Below are positions 16,301-20,989 of a DNA stretch of 20,989 bases, one piece after another. Below the pieces are notes generated by a model. The model had not been told where the DNA came from and ran no database searches. It was given only the letters and a program-made list of their open reading frames with translations. How positions within the stretch are numbered: the first letter of the stretch is position 1; every line of letters begins with the position of its first letter. The translations under genes and the position numbers were made by a program. Source of the DNA: a virus; IMG/VR virus record IMGVR_UViG_3300021964_000684, positions 1 through 20,989 of that record; one strand, written 5' to 3'.

Positions 16301-18166
16301 GGACAAGCTGTAGCAACTTCTGATTCTCCAACATTTGCCAACATGACTTTAAGTGGCACAGGTTCAATTAAAGTTCCAAGTGGTACTACAGCACAAAGAG
16401 ATGCTACACCTGCAAATGGTATGTTTAGATATAATTCTGAAGATGCTCAGTTTGAAGGTTATGCTGATGGTGCTTGGGGTGCTATTGCAGGTTCAGGTGG
16501 TGGTGCTTCAGCGATGGAGACCAACAACTTTACAGGCGATGGCTCTACCACTGCATTTACATTAAGTTCAAGCGTTTCTGATGAAGATAATTTATTAGCT
16601 TTTATAGAAGGTGTTTACCAAAACAAAGCTGATTTTGTTGCTTCAGGAACTACCATAACTTTTGATACAGCTCCTGCTAATGGCAGAAACATTGTTGTAC
16701 ATCATGTTAAAGCATCTATCAGTGGCAGCAACGTCATACTTAATTCATTTACAGGTAATGCATCAGACACAGACTTTACATTATCAGTTGCACCTCAGTC
16801 AGAAAATAATACTCAGGTACACTTAGATGGTGTTTACCAAAACAAATCAACTTACTCAGTTTCTGGCACAACTTTAACTTTTGATGCAGCCCCTGCTAAT
16901 GGTGTTGAGATTGAAGTTATTATGTTTACTCAGACCACTATTAATGAGCCAGCAGCAAATACTGTTGGGATTACTCAGCTTGATGTATCTGATGGCACAA
17001 ACGGACAGGTCTTAACAACCGATGGTGCTGGTACTTTATCTTTTGCTGATGGTGGTGTAGCTGGAATAGTATCAAGTGCAGACGCTACCGCAATCACCAT
17101 TGACAGTTCAGAAAATGTTGGAATTGGTTCGACTAGTCCTACTGTAGCATTGGAAGTTCATAAAAACGATTCAAGCTCTCCTGTACTTGAACTTAAAAAT
17201 ACTAATGCAGCAGGTTATAGCGGATTACATTTAAGGAGTTATTCAGATATTCTCGTAGGTCATCTTGGATATGCTAATGCTTCTGTGGGTGGCTCACTTG
17301 CAGACGAGGTTTTTTTCGGAAGCATATCAGCTACACCAGTTGTATTTACAACTTCTGATGCAGAACGCATGAGGATTGATACTTCTGGAAACTTGTTGGT
17401 TTCTACTACTTCTTCAAACTTTGCAGCAGCAGGTTCTCAACTAGGAGTTGGTGGTAACAACTACATGACTAGGTCAGGTGCTAACCCCTTACTATTAAAT
17501 AGACTATCTTCAGATGGTGACATTTTATCGCTAGCAAAAGACGGCACAGTAGTTGGAACTATTGGTACGGGTTATGGTCAGTTATATATTGGTACAGGAG
17601 ATATAGCATTATATTTCGACTCGACTGATGAAACAATTGTACCTTATAATGCGTCAACTAACTCGCAAAGAGCCAATGCCATTAATTTAGGCAGGTCGGC
17701 TGCACCTTTCAAAGACCTCTACCTTTCAGGCGGTGCTTATCTAGGTGGTACAGGTTCAGCAAATCATCTTGACGATTATGAAGAAGGTACTTATACTCCG
17801 ACTTGGAGTTCTATTGCTGGTAATCCATCTAGTTACTACAATGCTGACAATACAAATACTGGATTATCTTATGTAAAAATAGGTAGACAAGTTACAATTT
17901 CAGGTTCTGCAATTTTTAATTCAGGTAGCTCAATAAATAATACGAGACCTTTTATGTCCTTACCTTTTGCTGCTAGAATTTATAGTGTCACAGGAGTTAT
18001 TGCCAGTTTTCAAACTAATAGTCAGTCAGCTGTAAATTATCTAAACTACTCATCAACAACTGCAATTAACTTATTTAAATTAAATAGTACAGGCAGTCAT
18101 GTCCCTTTTGGTGCAAATGCTGCTATAGAGCTTTATATTAATATTACATATCAAACATATGCCTAG
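13373..18166 (+). CDS. Giant repeat-rich tail fiber protein (1597 aa)
   Basis: An AGAGGT SD precedes ATG 13373. Order of parts: an N-terminal attachment segment (1-45, DYYLENASGADFRADLNNAL); an LW...W module (43-65); a GN-(V/L)-TG tract (77-104); a beta region; 13 copies of an EG-x-NLYYT-type unit in two clusters (363-554 and 731-951) separated by a domain with LTVAGNLTVNGTLTSLDTTN; two tandem 60-residue GVYQNK domains (1053-1185); a segment with VGIGSTSPTVALEV and ERMRIDTSGNLLVSTTS (about 1250-1350); NAINLGRSAAPFKDLYLSGG; the box LDDYEEGTYTPTW (about 1466); and a final 115-residue beta-rich tip (YVKIGRQVTISGSAIF), probably the receptor-binding end. I recognise these motifs from marine phage fibers. 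The last third has more CpG than the rest. Confidence 0.88.
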   Translation: MAQHDYYLENASGADFRADLNNALAAIATVNSGATEPSTTFAHQLWVDTANSVLKIRNAADTDWITFGVSISSSNVFTGNLTGDVTGNVTGNVTGNVTGDLTGNADTATILETARTISLSGDVVGSVSFDGSANVDIDTVVQINSITLGTDTTGDYVESISGGTGVTITGGTGESSTPVVAIGQAVAITSNVTFNTVTATDEFIGDIDGAVRFSAKAGEALTKGDLVYVSGVSGDVPVVSKAKADDVSKMPVFGLAVTDANNNAGLQVATFGTLDGLDTSGVSEGQILYASTTAGAYTTTKPTGESSQIQNIGKVIRSHAAAGSIKVGGAGRSNDVPNLNNGNIFIGNASNQASTSTLDTSIVPENTNLYWTTARGESMFDTRLATKDTGDLAEGSNLYYTTARVNSDFDTRLAIKDTGDLAEGVNLYYTDARANSAFDTRLATKDTDDVSEGSVNLYYTSSRANSDFDTRLATKDTGDLTEGVNLYYTDARFDTRLATKDTDDLTEGTNLYYTQARFDTAFSNKTTSDLTEGTNLYYTDARANSAIDTRVTKSFVDALNIQAASVDANSVALGTDTTGNYIQTITGTANKITVTGSGSESADVTLTLPDDVQIADSLTVAGNLTVNGTLTSLDTTNLDIEDNLFQLNAGLTGSPVNDSGMLINRGDQDNGIFMWDESADKFTLGLTTADGTATGNITLNSLGTLVANIEGNITGNVTGQVSDISNHSTSDLTEGSNLYYTDARANSAFDTRLATKDTGDLTEGSNLYYTDARADARVNLQTGANLDLSSKSTSDLAEGTNEYFTTARARSSISASGDISYNSSTGVISFTAAAAPVTSVNTFTGAVVLDSDDISEGSTNLYYTSARFDSDFSGKSTSDLSEGTNLYYTDARADARVNLQTGANLDLSSKSTSDLSEGTNLYYTDARARAAVSVSGDLAYDSGTGVFSFTERTDAEVQALITAGTGVTVSGGQVSIGQAVATSDSPTFANMTLSGTGSIKVPSGTTAQRDATPANGMFRYNSEDAQFEGYADGAWGAIAGSGGGASAMETNNFTGDGSTTAFTLSSSVSDEDNLLAFIEGVYQNKADFVASGTTITFDTAPANGRNIVVHHVKASISGSNVILNSFTGNASDTDFTLSVAPQSENNTQVHLDGVYQNKSTYSVSGTTLTFDAAPANGVEIEVIMFTQTTINEPAANTVGITQLDVSDGTNGQVLTTDGAGTLSFADGGVAGIVSSADATAITIDSSENVGIGSTSPTVALEVHKNDSSSPVLELKNTNAAGYSGLHLRSYSDILVGHLGYANASVGGSLADEVFFGSISATPVVFTTSDAERMRIDTSGNLLVSTTSSNFAAAGSQLGVGGNNYMTRSGANPLLLNRLSSDGDILSLAKDGTVVGTIGTGYGQLYIGTGDIALYFDSTDETIVPYNASTNSQRANAINLGRSAAPFKDLYLSGGAYLGGTGSANHLDDYEEGTYTPTWSSIAGNPSSYYNADNTNTGLSYVKIGRQVTISGSAIFNSGSSINNTRPFMSLPFAARIYSVTGVIASFQTNSQSAVNYLNYSSTTAINLFKLNSTGSHVPFGANAAIELYINITYQTYA
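13601..13684 (+). repeat. GN-(V/L)-TG tandem tract in the fiber gene
   Basis: Twenty-eight codons encode FTG followed by a run of four-residue units (NLTG, DVTG, NVTG three times, DLTG). The DNA units are 12 bases, of the type aca-ggt-aat-gta, with third-base changes only. Such a run probably folds as a narrow beta-helix or triple-beta shaft and can change copy number by slippage. Confidence 0.85.
14459..15034 (+). repeat. Fiber repeat cluster 1: seven EG-x-NLYYT units
   Basis: Seven units, typically about 29 residues and shorter where truncated, of the form D-(L/V)-x-EG-x-NLYYT-x-AR-(A/V)NS-x-FDTRLATKDT. The first is degenerate (PENTNLYWTTAR) and the fifth and sixth lack the ANSxF part. Third-base differences between units show that they are not recent copies. 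Confidence 0.9.
15563..16226 (+). repeat. Fiber repeat cluster 2: six EG-x-NLYYT units including a 72-residue supra-repeat
   Basis: Six further units. Codons 15650-15865 and 16007-16222 encode two 72-residue blocks that align without gaps, with 57 identical residues by my count (NLYYTDARADARVNLQTG, then LDLSSKSTSDL, ending TGV-x-SFT). The blocks are separated by one unit of a different type. Confidence 0.9.
16529..16708 (+). repeat. GVYQNK domain, copy 1
   Basis: Sixty codons from FTGDGSTTAFTL through EGVYQNKADF to IVVHHV. It aligns without gaps to 16748-16927, with 31 identical residues by hand count. It is probably a small beta domain on the fiber shaft. Confidence 0.85.
16748..16927 (+). 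repeat. GVYQNK domain, copy 2
   Basis: Sixty codons from FTGNASDTDFTL through DGVYQNKSTY to IEVIMF. The strongest conservation with copy 1 is GVYQNK and TT-(I/L)-TFD-x-APANG. The two copies are separated by 13 codons. Confidence 0.85.
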
Positions 18167-18179
18167 TGGATTCTAGGTA
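18160..18179 (+). other. Small stem-loop across the fiber stop codon
   Basis: CCTAG (18162-18166) and CTAGG (18173-18177) pair around a 6-base loop; one G-U and one more A-U pair extend the stem to 7 bp. The fiber stop TAG (18164-18166) lies in the stem. No U-tract follows, and the SD of the next gene starts shortly after, so it is not a clear terminator. It could be chance. Confidence 0.3.
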
Positions 18180-18194
18180 CGGACAGGAGAAAAA

Positions 18195-18443
18195 ATGATA
18201 ACAAAAGAAATATTAGAAGATAAAATAGAAATTGTAGGAGACTACAAAGATGTACAGGTAAGAACTGCTACAGTCATTAAAGAAGATGGCGTAGAACTTA
18301 GCAGGTCTTATCACAGACACGTTGTAAATTGCTTAGACGATATAAGCGGTGAATCAGCAGAAGTACAAGCAATCTGCAATGCGATCTGGACCGATGAATT
18401 AAAAGCAGCTTATCAAGAACACTTAGACAACTCAGAGATATAA
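18195..18443 (+). CDS. Small conserved-type protein after the fiber gene, unknown function (82 aa)
   Basis: A strong SD (ACAGGAG, 6-base A-rich spacer) precedes ATG 18195. The protein is acidic and begins ITKEILEDKIEIVGDYKDVQ, continues with VRTATVIKEDGVELSRSYHRH, and ends in a helix with WTDELKAAYQEHL. I associate this kind of protein with marine phage fiber regions, where the VRTAT-x-I-x-EDG-x-E-(L/I)-SRS-(Y/F)-HRH stretch recurs, but I know no function for it. It is unlikely to be membrane-bound or enzymatic on sight. It sits between the giant fiber and the Gly-rich adhesin, one base from the latter, so a role in fiber assembly or attachment is a guess from context. Confidence 0.75.
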   Translation: MITKEILEDKIEIVGDYKDVQVRTATVIKEDGVELSRSYHRHVVNCLDDISGESAEVQAICNAIWTDELKAAYQEHLDNSEI

Positions 18444-18444
18444 G

Positions 18445-19470
18445 ATGGCAAATACAAAAGTACCAAGTGAGCTTATAGCAGATTTAAGTCTTAATGATCT
18501 AAGCGATGCTATTGTTTCAAGTTCTGATCCAGCAACTGACACAAACCCTGCAAGTGGTGTTGGCACTTTATGGATTAACTCTACAAGTGGTGAAGCCTAT
18601 GTATGTACAAGTTCTTCTACTAATTTTAATATTTGGAAAAATTTAGGTACAGGCACAACTGATGTTACTCCATTTATTGCAACAGGCGGTACTATTACAA
18701 ATGTAGGTGGATATAATATTCACACCTTTACAACATCAGGAACATTTACACCTAATAAAACTGGAACAGTTGATTATTTAGTTATAGCAGGTGGTGGTGC
18801 TGGTGGTGGTGGAACTGCTGGTGGCGGTGGAGCTGGTGGATTTAGAACTGGAACATCCTTTAGTGTTTCCGCACAAGCATACAGTATAACTGTGGGTGCT
18901 GGTGGTGCTAGAGTTACAACATCTTCAAGGGGAAATGCTGGTTCAAATTCTATATTTTCAAACATTACATCAATTGGCGGTGGTGGTGGTGGAGATAGAG
19001 ATTCAGCTACTAGTGGTGCTAGTGGTGGCTCAGGCGGTGGCGGTGGCGGTCAAGACAGTAATCCCCCTGCTAATGCAGGCGGAGCTGGTGTATCAGGACA
19101 AGGAAATGCTGGTGGAACTGGGCGAGGTGGTGGTGCTAACTCGGCTGGTGGCGGTGGCGGTGGTGCTGGTGCTGTTGGTGGTAATAGCCCTAGTAACCAA
19201 GTTGGTGGAACTGGTGGTGCTGGAACAGCTAGTAGTTATTCAGGCTCGTCTGTTACATATGCAGGTGGCGGTGGTGCAGGCGGTCATGCAAGTTCACAAT
19301 CAGCAGGTGGTGCAGGCGGTGGTGGTGCTGGTGCTTCTGTGGGAACAGATAATGCTGTTAATGGCACAGTCAATACTGGCGGCGGTGGCGGTGGTGGAGC
19401 AGGGGGCACTATTCATGGTGGCGGTGCTGGTGGCTCAGGCATAGTAATTATTAGATATCCATATTCATAG
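18445..19470 (+). CDS. Glycine-rich tail fiber adhesin (341 aa)
   Basis: Residues 1-20 (MANTKVPSELIADLSLNDLS) are a short attachment segment. Residues 40-65 hold an LWINST...W module shared with the two large tip proteins. Residues 80-112 are beta strands (YNIHTFTTSGTFTPNKTGTV). From about 114 to 330 the protein is a Gly-rich domain with many runs of three to seven Gly separated by short loops (SFSVSAQAYSITVGAGGARV, SIFSNITSIGG, SYSGSSVTYAGG), and it closes with GGSGIVIIRYPYS. Gly-rich runs with interspersed loops recall the polyglycine type II helix sandwich of phage S16 gp38, where the loops bind the host receptor. I infer a receptor-binding role. The end GGSGIVIIRY recurs in marine phage and related fibers. 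Gly codons are almost all GGT/GGC, giving locally high GC. Confidence 0.82.
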   Translation: MANTKVPSELIADLSLNDLSDAIVSSSDPATDTNPASGVGTLWINSTSGEAYVCTSSSTNFNIWKNLGTGTTDVTPFIATGGTITNVGGYNIHTFTTSGTFTPNKTGTVDYLVIAGGGAGGGGTAGGGGAGGFRTGTSFSVSAQAYSITVGAGGARVTTSSRGNAGSNSIFSNITSIGGGGGGDRDSATSGASGGSGGGGGGQDSNPPANAGGAGVSGQGNAGGTGRGGGANSAGGGGGGAGAVGGNSPSNQVGGTGGAGTASSYSGSSVTYAGGGGAGGHASSQSAGGAGGGGAGASVGTDNAVNGTVNTGGGGGGGAGGTIHGGGAGGSGIVIIRYPYS

Positions 19471-19480
19471 GTAAGTAAAA

Positions 19481-19831
19481 ATGGCACATTATGCAAAAGT
19501 AAATAACGGAATAGTAGAAAGAGTAATTGTTGCAGAAGCTGAATTCTTTGATACCTTTGTTGATGATTCAGCAGGCACATGGATTCAAACTTCATATAAC
19601 ACTTATGGCGGAGAACACAAATTGGGTGGAACACCTTTAAGAAAAAATTATGCAGGCATAGGGTTTTCTTATGATTCAACTAGGGATGCTTTTATTCCGC
19701 CAAAACCATACCCATCTTGGATATTAAATGAAGATACTTGCTTGTGGGAAAGCCCAGTTGCATATCCTGATGATGGTAATATGTATAATTGGAATGAAGA
19801 AACACAAACATGGGATTTGGTTGAAAATTAA
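19481..19831 (+). CDS. Conserved-type marine phage protein, unknown function (116 aa)
   Basis: An AGGTAAG SD precedes ATG 19481, 10 bases after the adhesin stop. The first part (HYAKVNNGIVERVIVAEAEF) and middle (GTWIQTSYNTYGGEHKLGG, then RKNYAGIGFSYDSTRDAFI) lead to PPKPYPSWILNEDTCLWESP and a Trp-rich end (YNWNEETQTWDLVEN). I recognise the combination A-F-(I/V)-PPKP-(Y/F)-PSW-x-LNEDTCLWE as frequent in cyanophage and other marine phage genomes, often beside fibers, but no function is known to me. It may be a small virion or fiber-associated protein; it has no signal peptide or membrane segment. Confidence 0.75.
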   Translation: MAHYAKVNNGIVERVIVAEAEFFDTFVDDSAGTWIQTSYNTYGGEHKLGGTPLRKNYAGIGFSYDSTRDAFIPPKPYPSWILNEDTCLWESPVAYPDDGNMYNWNEETQTWDLVEN

Positions 19832-19870
19832 TTTATAATTTAACAAATAAACTTTTATAGGGAGCACACT

Positions 19871-20128
19871 ATGACTGAAGAGAAAAAAGAAATGAGTAAC
19901 GAAGAACCAATCATCCTTACATTTGATGATGTGCCTTACAGGGCATCTGATCTAAATGATGAACAATTGCCAATTGCAGTTGAGCTAAATGAGATCGTTC
20001 CACAATTACAAAGATTGGAAAGAGAACATTTAAAACTTAATCGTTTTAAAAATTACTTGGTTCAAGACTTTAAACGTAGCTTAGAGGTGGAAACACCAGA
20101 AGCTGAACAAACAGAGGAATCTGAATAA
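19871..20128 (+). CDS. Small acidic helical protein, unknown function (85 aa)
   Basis: A GGGAG SD precedes ATG 19871. After a charged start (TEEKKEMSNEE), the core reads IILTFDDVPYRASDLNDEQ followed by a long helix with coiled-coil spacing (VELNEIVPQLQRLEREHLKL) and a Glu-rich end (EVETPEAEQTEESE). A beta hairpin with Y-x-x-x-(D/S)-L followed by a coiled coil resembles small phage proteins such as DUF6447, but the likeness is loose. It is the first gene after a 39-base gap, the longest in the late part of the window apart from the start of the lysis genes it leads into, and is joined to the next one by TAATG. Confidence 0.68.
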   Translation: MTEEKKEMSNEEPIILTFDDVPYRASDLNDEQLPIAVELNEIVPQLQRLEREHLKLNRFKNYLVQDFKRSLEVETPEAEQTEESE

Positions 20129-20214
20129 TGGAATTATTACCTATCTTTAACACAATTATTATTGGTTTTCTTTTGTGGTTACACAAAGAAGATATCAAAA
20201 AATTTAAAAACTAA
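20128..20214 (+). CDS. 28-residue single-span membrane peptide in the lysis region
   Basis: ATG 20128 overlaps the previous stop (TAATG), its own stop TAA overlaps the next ATG (TAATG), and GAGGA at 20114-20118 provides an SD. The peptide begins MELLPIFNTIIIGFLLWLHK, a hydrophobic span of about 15 residues, and continues with a short basic end (KEDIKKFKN) that would stay in the cytoplasm. Without this gene there would be an 85-base hole in an otherwise gapless operon. It could be a small holin or a holin regulator; the position just before two more membrane proteins supports a lysis role, but no family is recognised. Confidence 0.62.
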   Translation: MELLPIFNTIIIGFLLWLHKEDIKKFKN

Positions 20215-20423
20215 TGCCTAACCCTAAGCCAACAGTTTCATCTGTACATCATGAGCTTTTGCGACATGAAACTGAGTGCAGTGAGCGTTGGCGTACCAAT
20301 TTCAAACAACTAGATAAACTAGAAACATCTATCACCAGAATGATGTGGTGGATGATTGGTGGTCTAACAACCATAGGTGCTAGTTTGTTGACCTTAGTTC
20401 TAAGAAGCCTATTTACACAATGA
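20214..20423 (+). CDS. Single-TM lysis-associated protein, XhlA-like (69 aa)
   Basis: The N-terminal 43 residues are polar and helical (SSVHHELLRHETECSERWRT, then LDKLETSITRM). One membrane span follows (about residues 44-65, MMWWMIGGLTTIGASLLTLV) and a short end RSLFTQ. A short amphipathic helix with E-x-x-x-(E/S)-RW and K-L-E followed by a single C-terminal span is the build of haemolysin XhlA and related holin-associated proteins. It lies between the 28-residue peptide (TAATG) and the 3-TM holin (ATGA overlap), so the three membrane proteins are translated together. A holin or antiholin function is inferred. Confidence 0.65.
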   Translation: MPNPKPTVSSVHHELLRHETECSERWRTNFKQLDKLETSITRMMWWMIGGLTTIGASLLTLVLRSLFTQ

Positions 20424-20896
20424 AATTTAACAAAATTAAAAGCCTTATAGGTGGCTTAGTGCCAACGATTGCTGCTGGCATGGGTTCACCTGTTGCTGGC
20501 ATGGCTGTGAACATGGTGGCTGATGCACTAGGTTGCAAGCCAGAGCCTAGATCAATAGAGCAAGCAATAGCTGATGCAACACCAGAACAATTACTCAGAC
20601 TTAAAGAAGCAGAACAAAACTTTGAAATCCAAATGAAACAAATGGATATAGATGTTTTTGCTCTTGAGACTCAAGACATCCAAGATGCTAGAAGCAAATT
20701 TAGTAATGACTGGACTCCTAAAGTTTTAGGCTTGCTTTCAATGATGGGGTTTATGAGTTACATCTTTTTTATTACTGCCTTTCCAATTGATGACAGCTCT
20801 GACGATATAGTCATGCTGATCATTGGATCATTAACAGGTATAGCTACAGCAGTTATATCTTTTTACTTTGGGTCTAGTAATAAAAAGGATAAATAA
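20420..20896 (+). CDS. Holin of the 3-TM (GTA-type) family (158 aa)
   Basis: A hydrophobic N-terminal part (residues 9-36, GGLVPTIAAGMGSPVAGMAV) is followed by a soluble helical stretch (EQAIADATPEQLLRLKEAEQ, then DARSKF). WTPKVLGLLSMMGFMSYIFF and DIVMLIIGSLTGIATAVISF make two clear spans, and the end FGSSNKKDK is basic. This order, in particular A-x-x-P-E-Q-x-x-x-L-K-x-(A/E)-E followed by W-x-P-(K/R)-x-L and two spans, fits the family 'holin of 3TMs, for gene-transfer release'. It would open the inner membrane at the end of infection and let the endolysin through. The ATG overlaps the TGA of the previous gene, and the next gene begins by TAATG. Confidence 0.8.
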   Translation: MKFNKIKSLIGGLVPTIAAGMGSPVAGMAVNMVADALGCKPEPRSIEQAIADATPEQLLRLKEAEQNFEIQMKQMDIDVFALETQDIQDARSKFSNDWTPKVLGLLSMMGFMSYIFFITAFPIDDSSDDIVMLIIGSLTGIATAVISFYFGSSNKKDK

Positions 20897-20989
20897 TGTA
20901 CCTATATATGCATCAAGAAGATAAACATTTCGATAGAGAACTTATTAGAAAAAGACTGATAGATTTTGAGGGCTTAGTCCTCAAGTCCT
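20896..20989 (+). CDS. Start of a probable endolysin, GH24 lysozyme-like (partial, cut by window end)
   Basis: ATG 20896 overlaps the holin stop (TAATG), with AAGGAT a few bases upstream. Only 31 codons are inside the window. They begin MYLYMHQEDKHFDRELI and go on with RKRLIDFEGLVLKS. A helix followed by L-I-x-x-E-G-x-x-L-(K/R)-x is how GH24 phage lysozymes (muramidases) start, with the Glu being catalytic, and the position after a holin fits. The decisive part, the T-I-G-Y-G motif, lies beyond the edge, so the family call is tentative. Confidence 0.6.
   Translation, partial: MYLYMHQEDKHFDRELIRKRLIDFEGLVLKS

Noticed and set aside
16141-18166. Diversity-generating retroelement acting on the fiber C-terminus
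   Set aside because: There is no reverse transcriptase, no template repeat and no adenine-biased variable repeat pair in the window.
18896-19444. 182-codon open frame inside the Gly-rich adhesin
   Set aside because: It is a Val/Leu-rich reading of the repeated GGT-GGC codons in another frame, with no SD and no domain; an artefact of low-complexity coding DNA.
19821-19839. Promoter before the lysis genes (TTGAAA and TATAAT)
   Set aside because: TATAAT at 19834-19839 is perfect, but TTGAAA ends only 7 bases before it, no other -35 fits at 16-18 bases and there is no extended -10; in AT-rich DNA one -10 box is weak evidence.

Overview
The window is a contiguous stretch of a tailed double-stranded DNA phage (or prophage) genome with siphovirus morphology. 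All supported genes lie on the + strand and are packed almost without gaps. The DNA is AT-rich. The gene order follows the lambda/HK97 plan: head-tail connector, lambda-type portal, prohead protease plus HK97-fold capsid, head-tail joining proteins, tail terminator, tail tube, frameshifted tail chaperone, tape measure, M-like, L-like, J-like tip protein, fibers, lysis genes. The fiber genes carry motifs (EG-x-NLYYT repeats, the LDDYEEGTYTPTW box, a Gly-rich adhesin ending GGSGIVIIRY) that I associate with marine phages such as cyanophages, pelagiphages and uncultured marine contigs. A marine phage of a low-GC proteobacterium is therefore my best guess; the host cannot be read from the sequence.

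Layout. 1-72: possible tail end of an upstream gene. 56-4480, head module: gpW-like/Ig-like connector, portal, and one long ORF fusing an N-terminal phage domain, an S78 prohead protease and the major capsid protein, with ribosome binding sites kept at both domain junctions. 4481-6504, neck and tail tube: a GNRA hairpin, a small basic protein, two tandem paralogous joining proteins, a tail terminator, a 55-residue gene and the tube protein. 6507-9637, tail assembly: chaperone G with a canonical A AAA AAG -1 slippery site giving a G-T fusion, tape measure, and two distal tail/hub proteins. Lambda K and I have no counterpart. 9637-19831, adsorption: a J-like tip protein, a tail assembly chaperone (PF16778-like), a 1597-residue repeat fiber, a Gly-rich adhesin and two small conserved proteins. 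19871-20989, lysis: a small acidic protein, a 28-residue membrane peptide, an XhlA-like single-TM protein, a 3-TM holin, and the start of a probable GH24 endolysin cut by the window edge.

The genes work as one late operon. Nine junctions use the stop-start overlap TAATG, one uses ATGA, and several others overlap by 8-17 bases, so translational coupling is the main visible regulation. I see no strong promoter, no tRNA, no CRISPR, no integrase, no insertion sequence and no defence system. The most notable features are the two recoding or initiation devices (frameshift; internal starts in the protease-capsid fusion), the layered duplications in the fiber, the Gly-rich adhesin, and small genes that a length cutoff would miss (5961-6128, 20128-20214).
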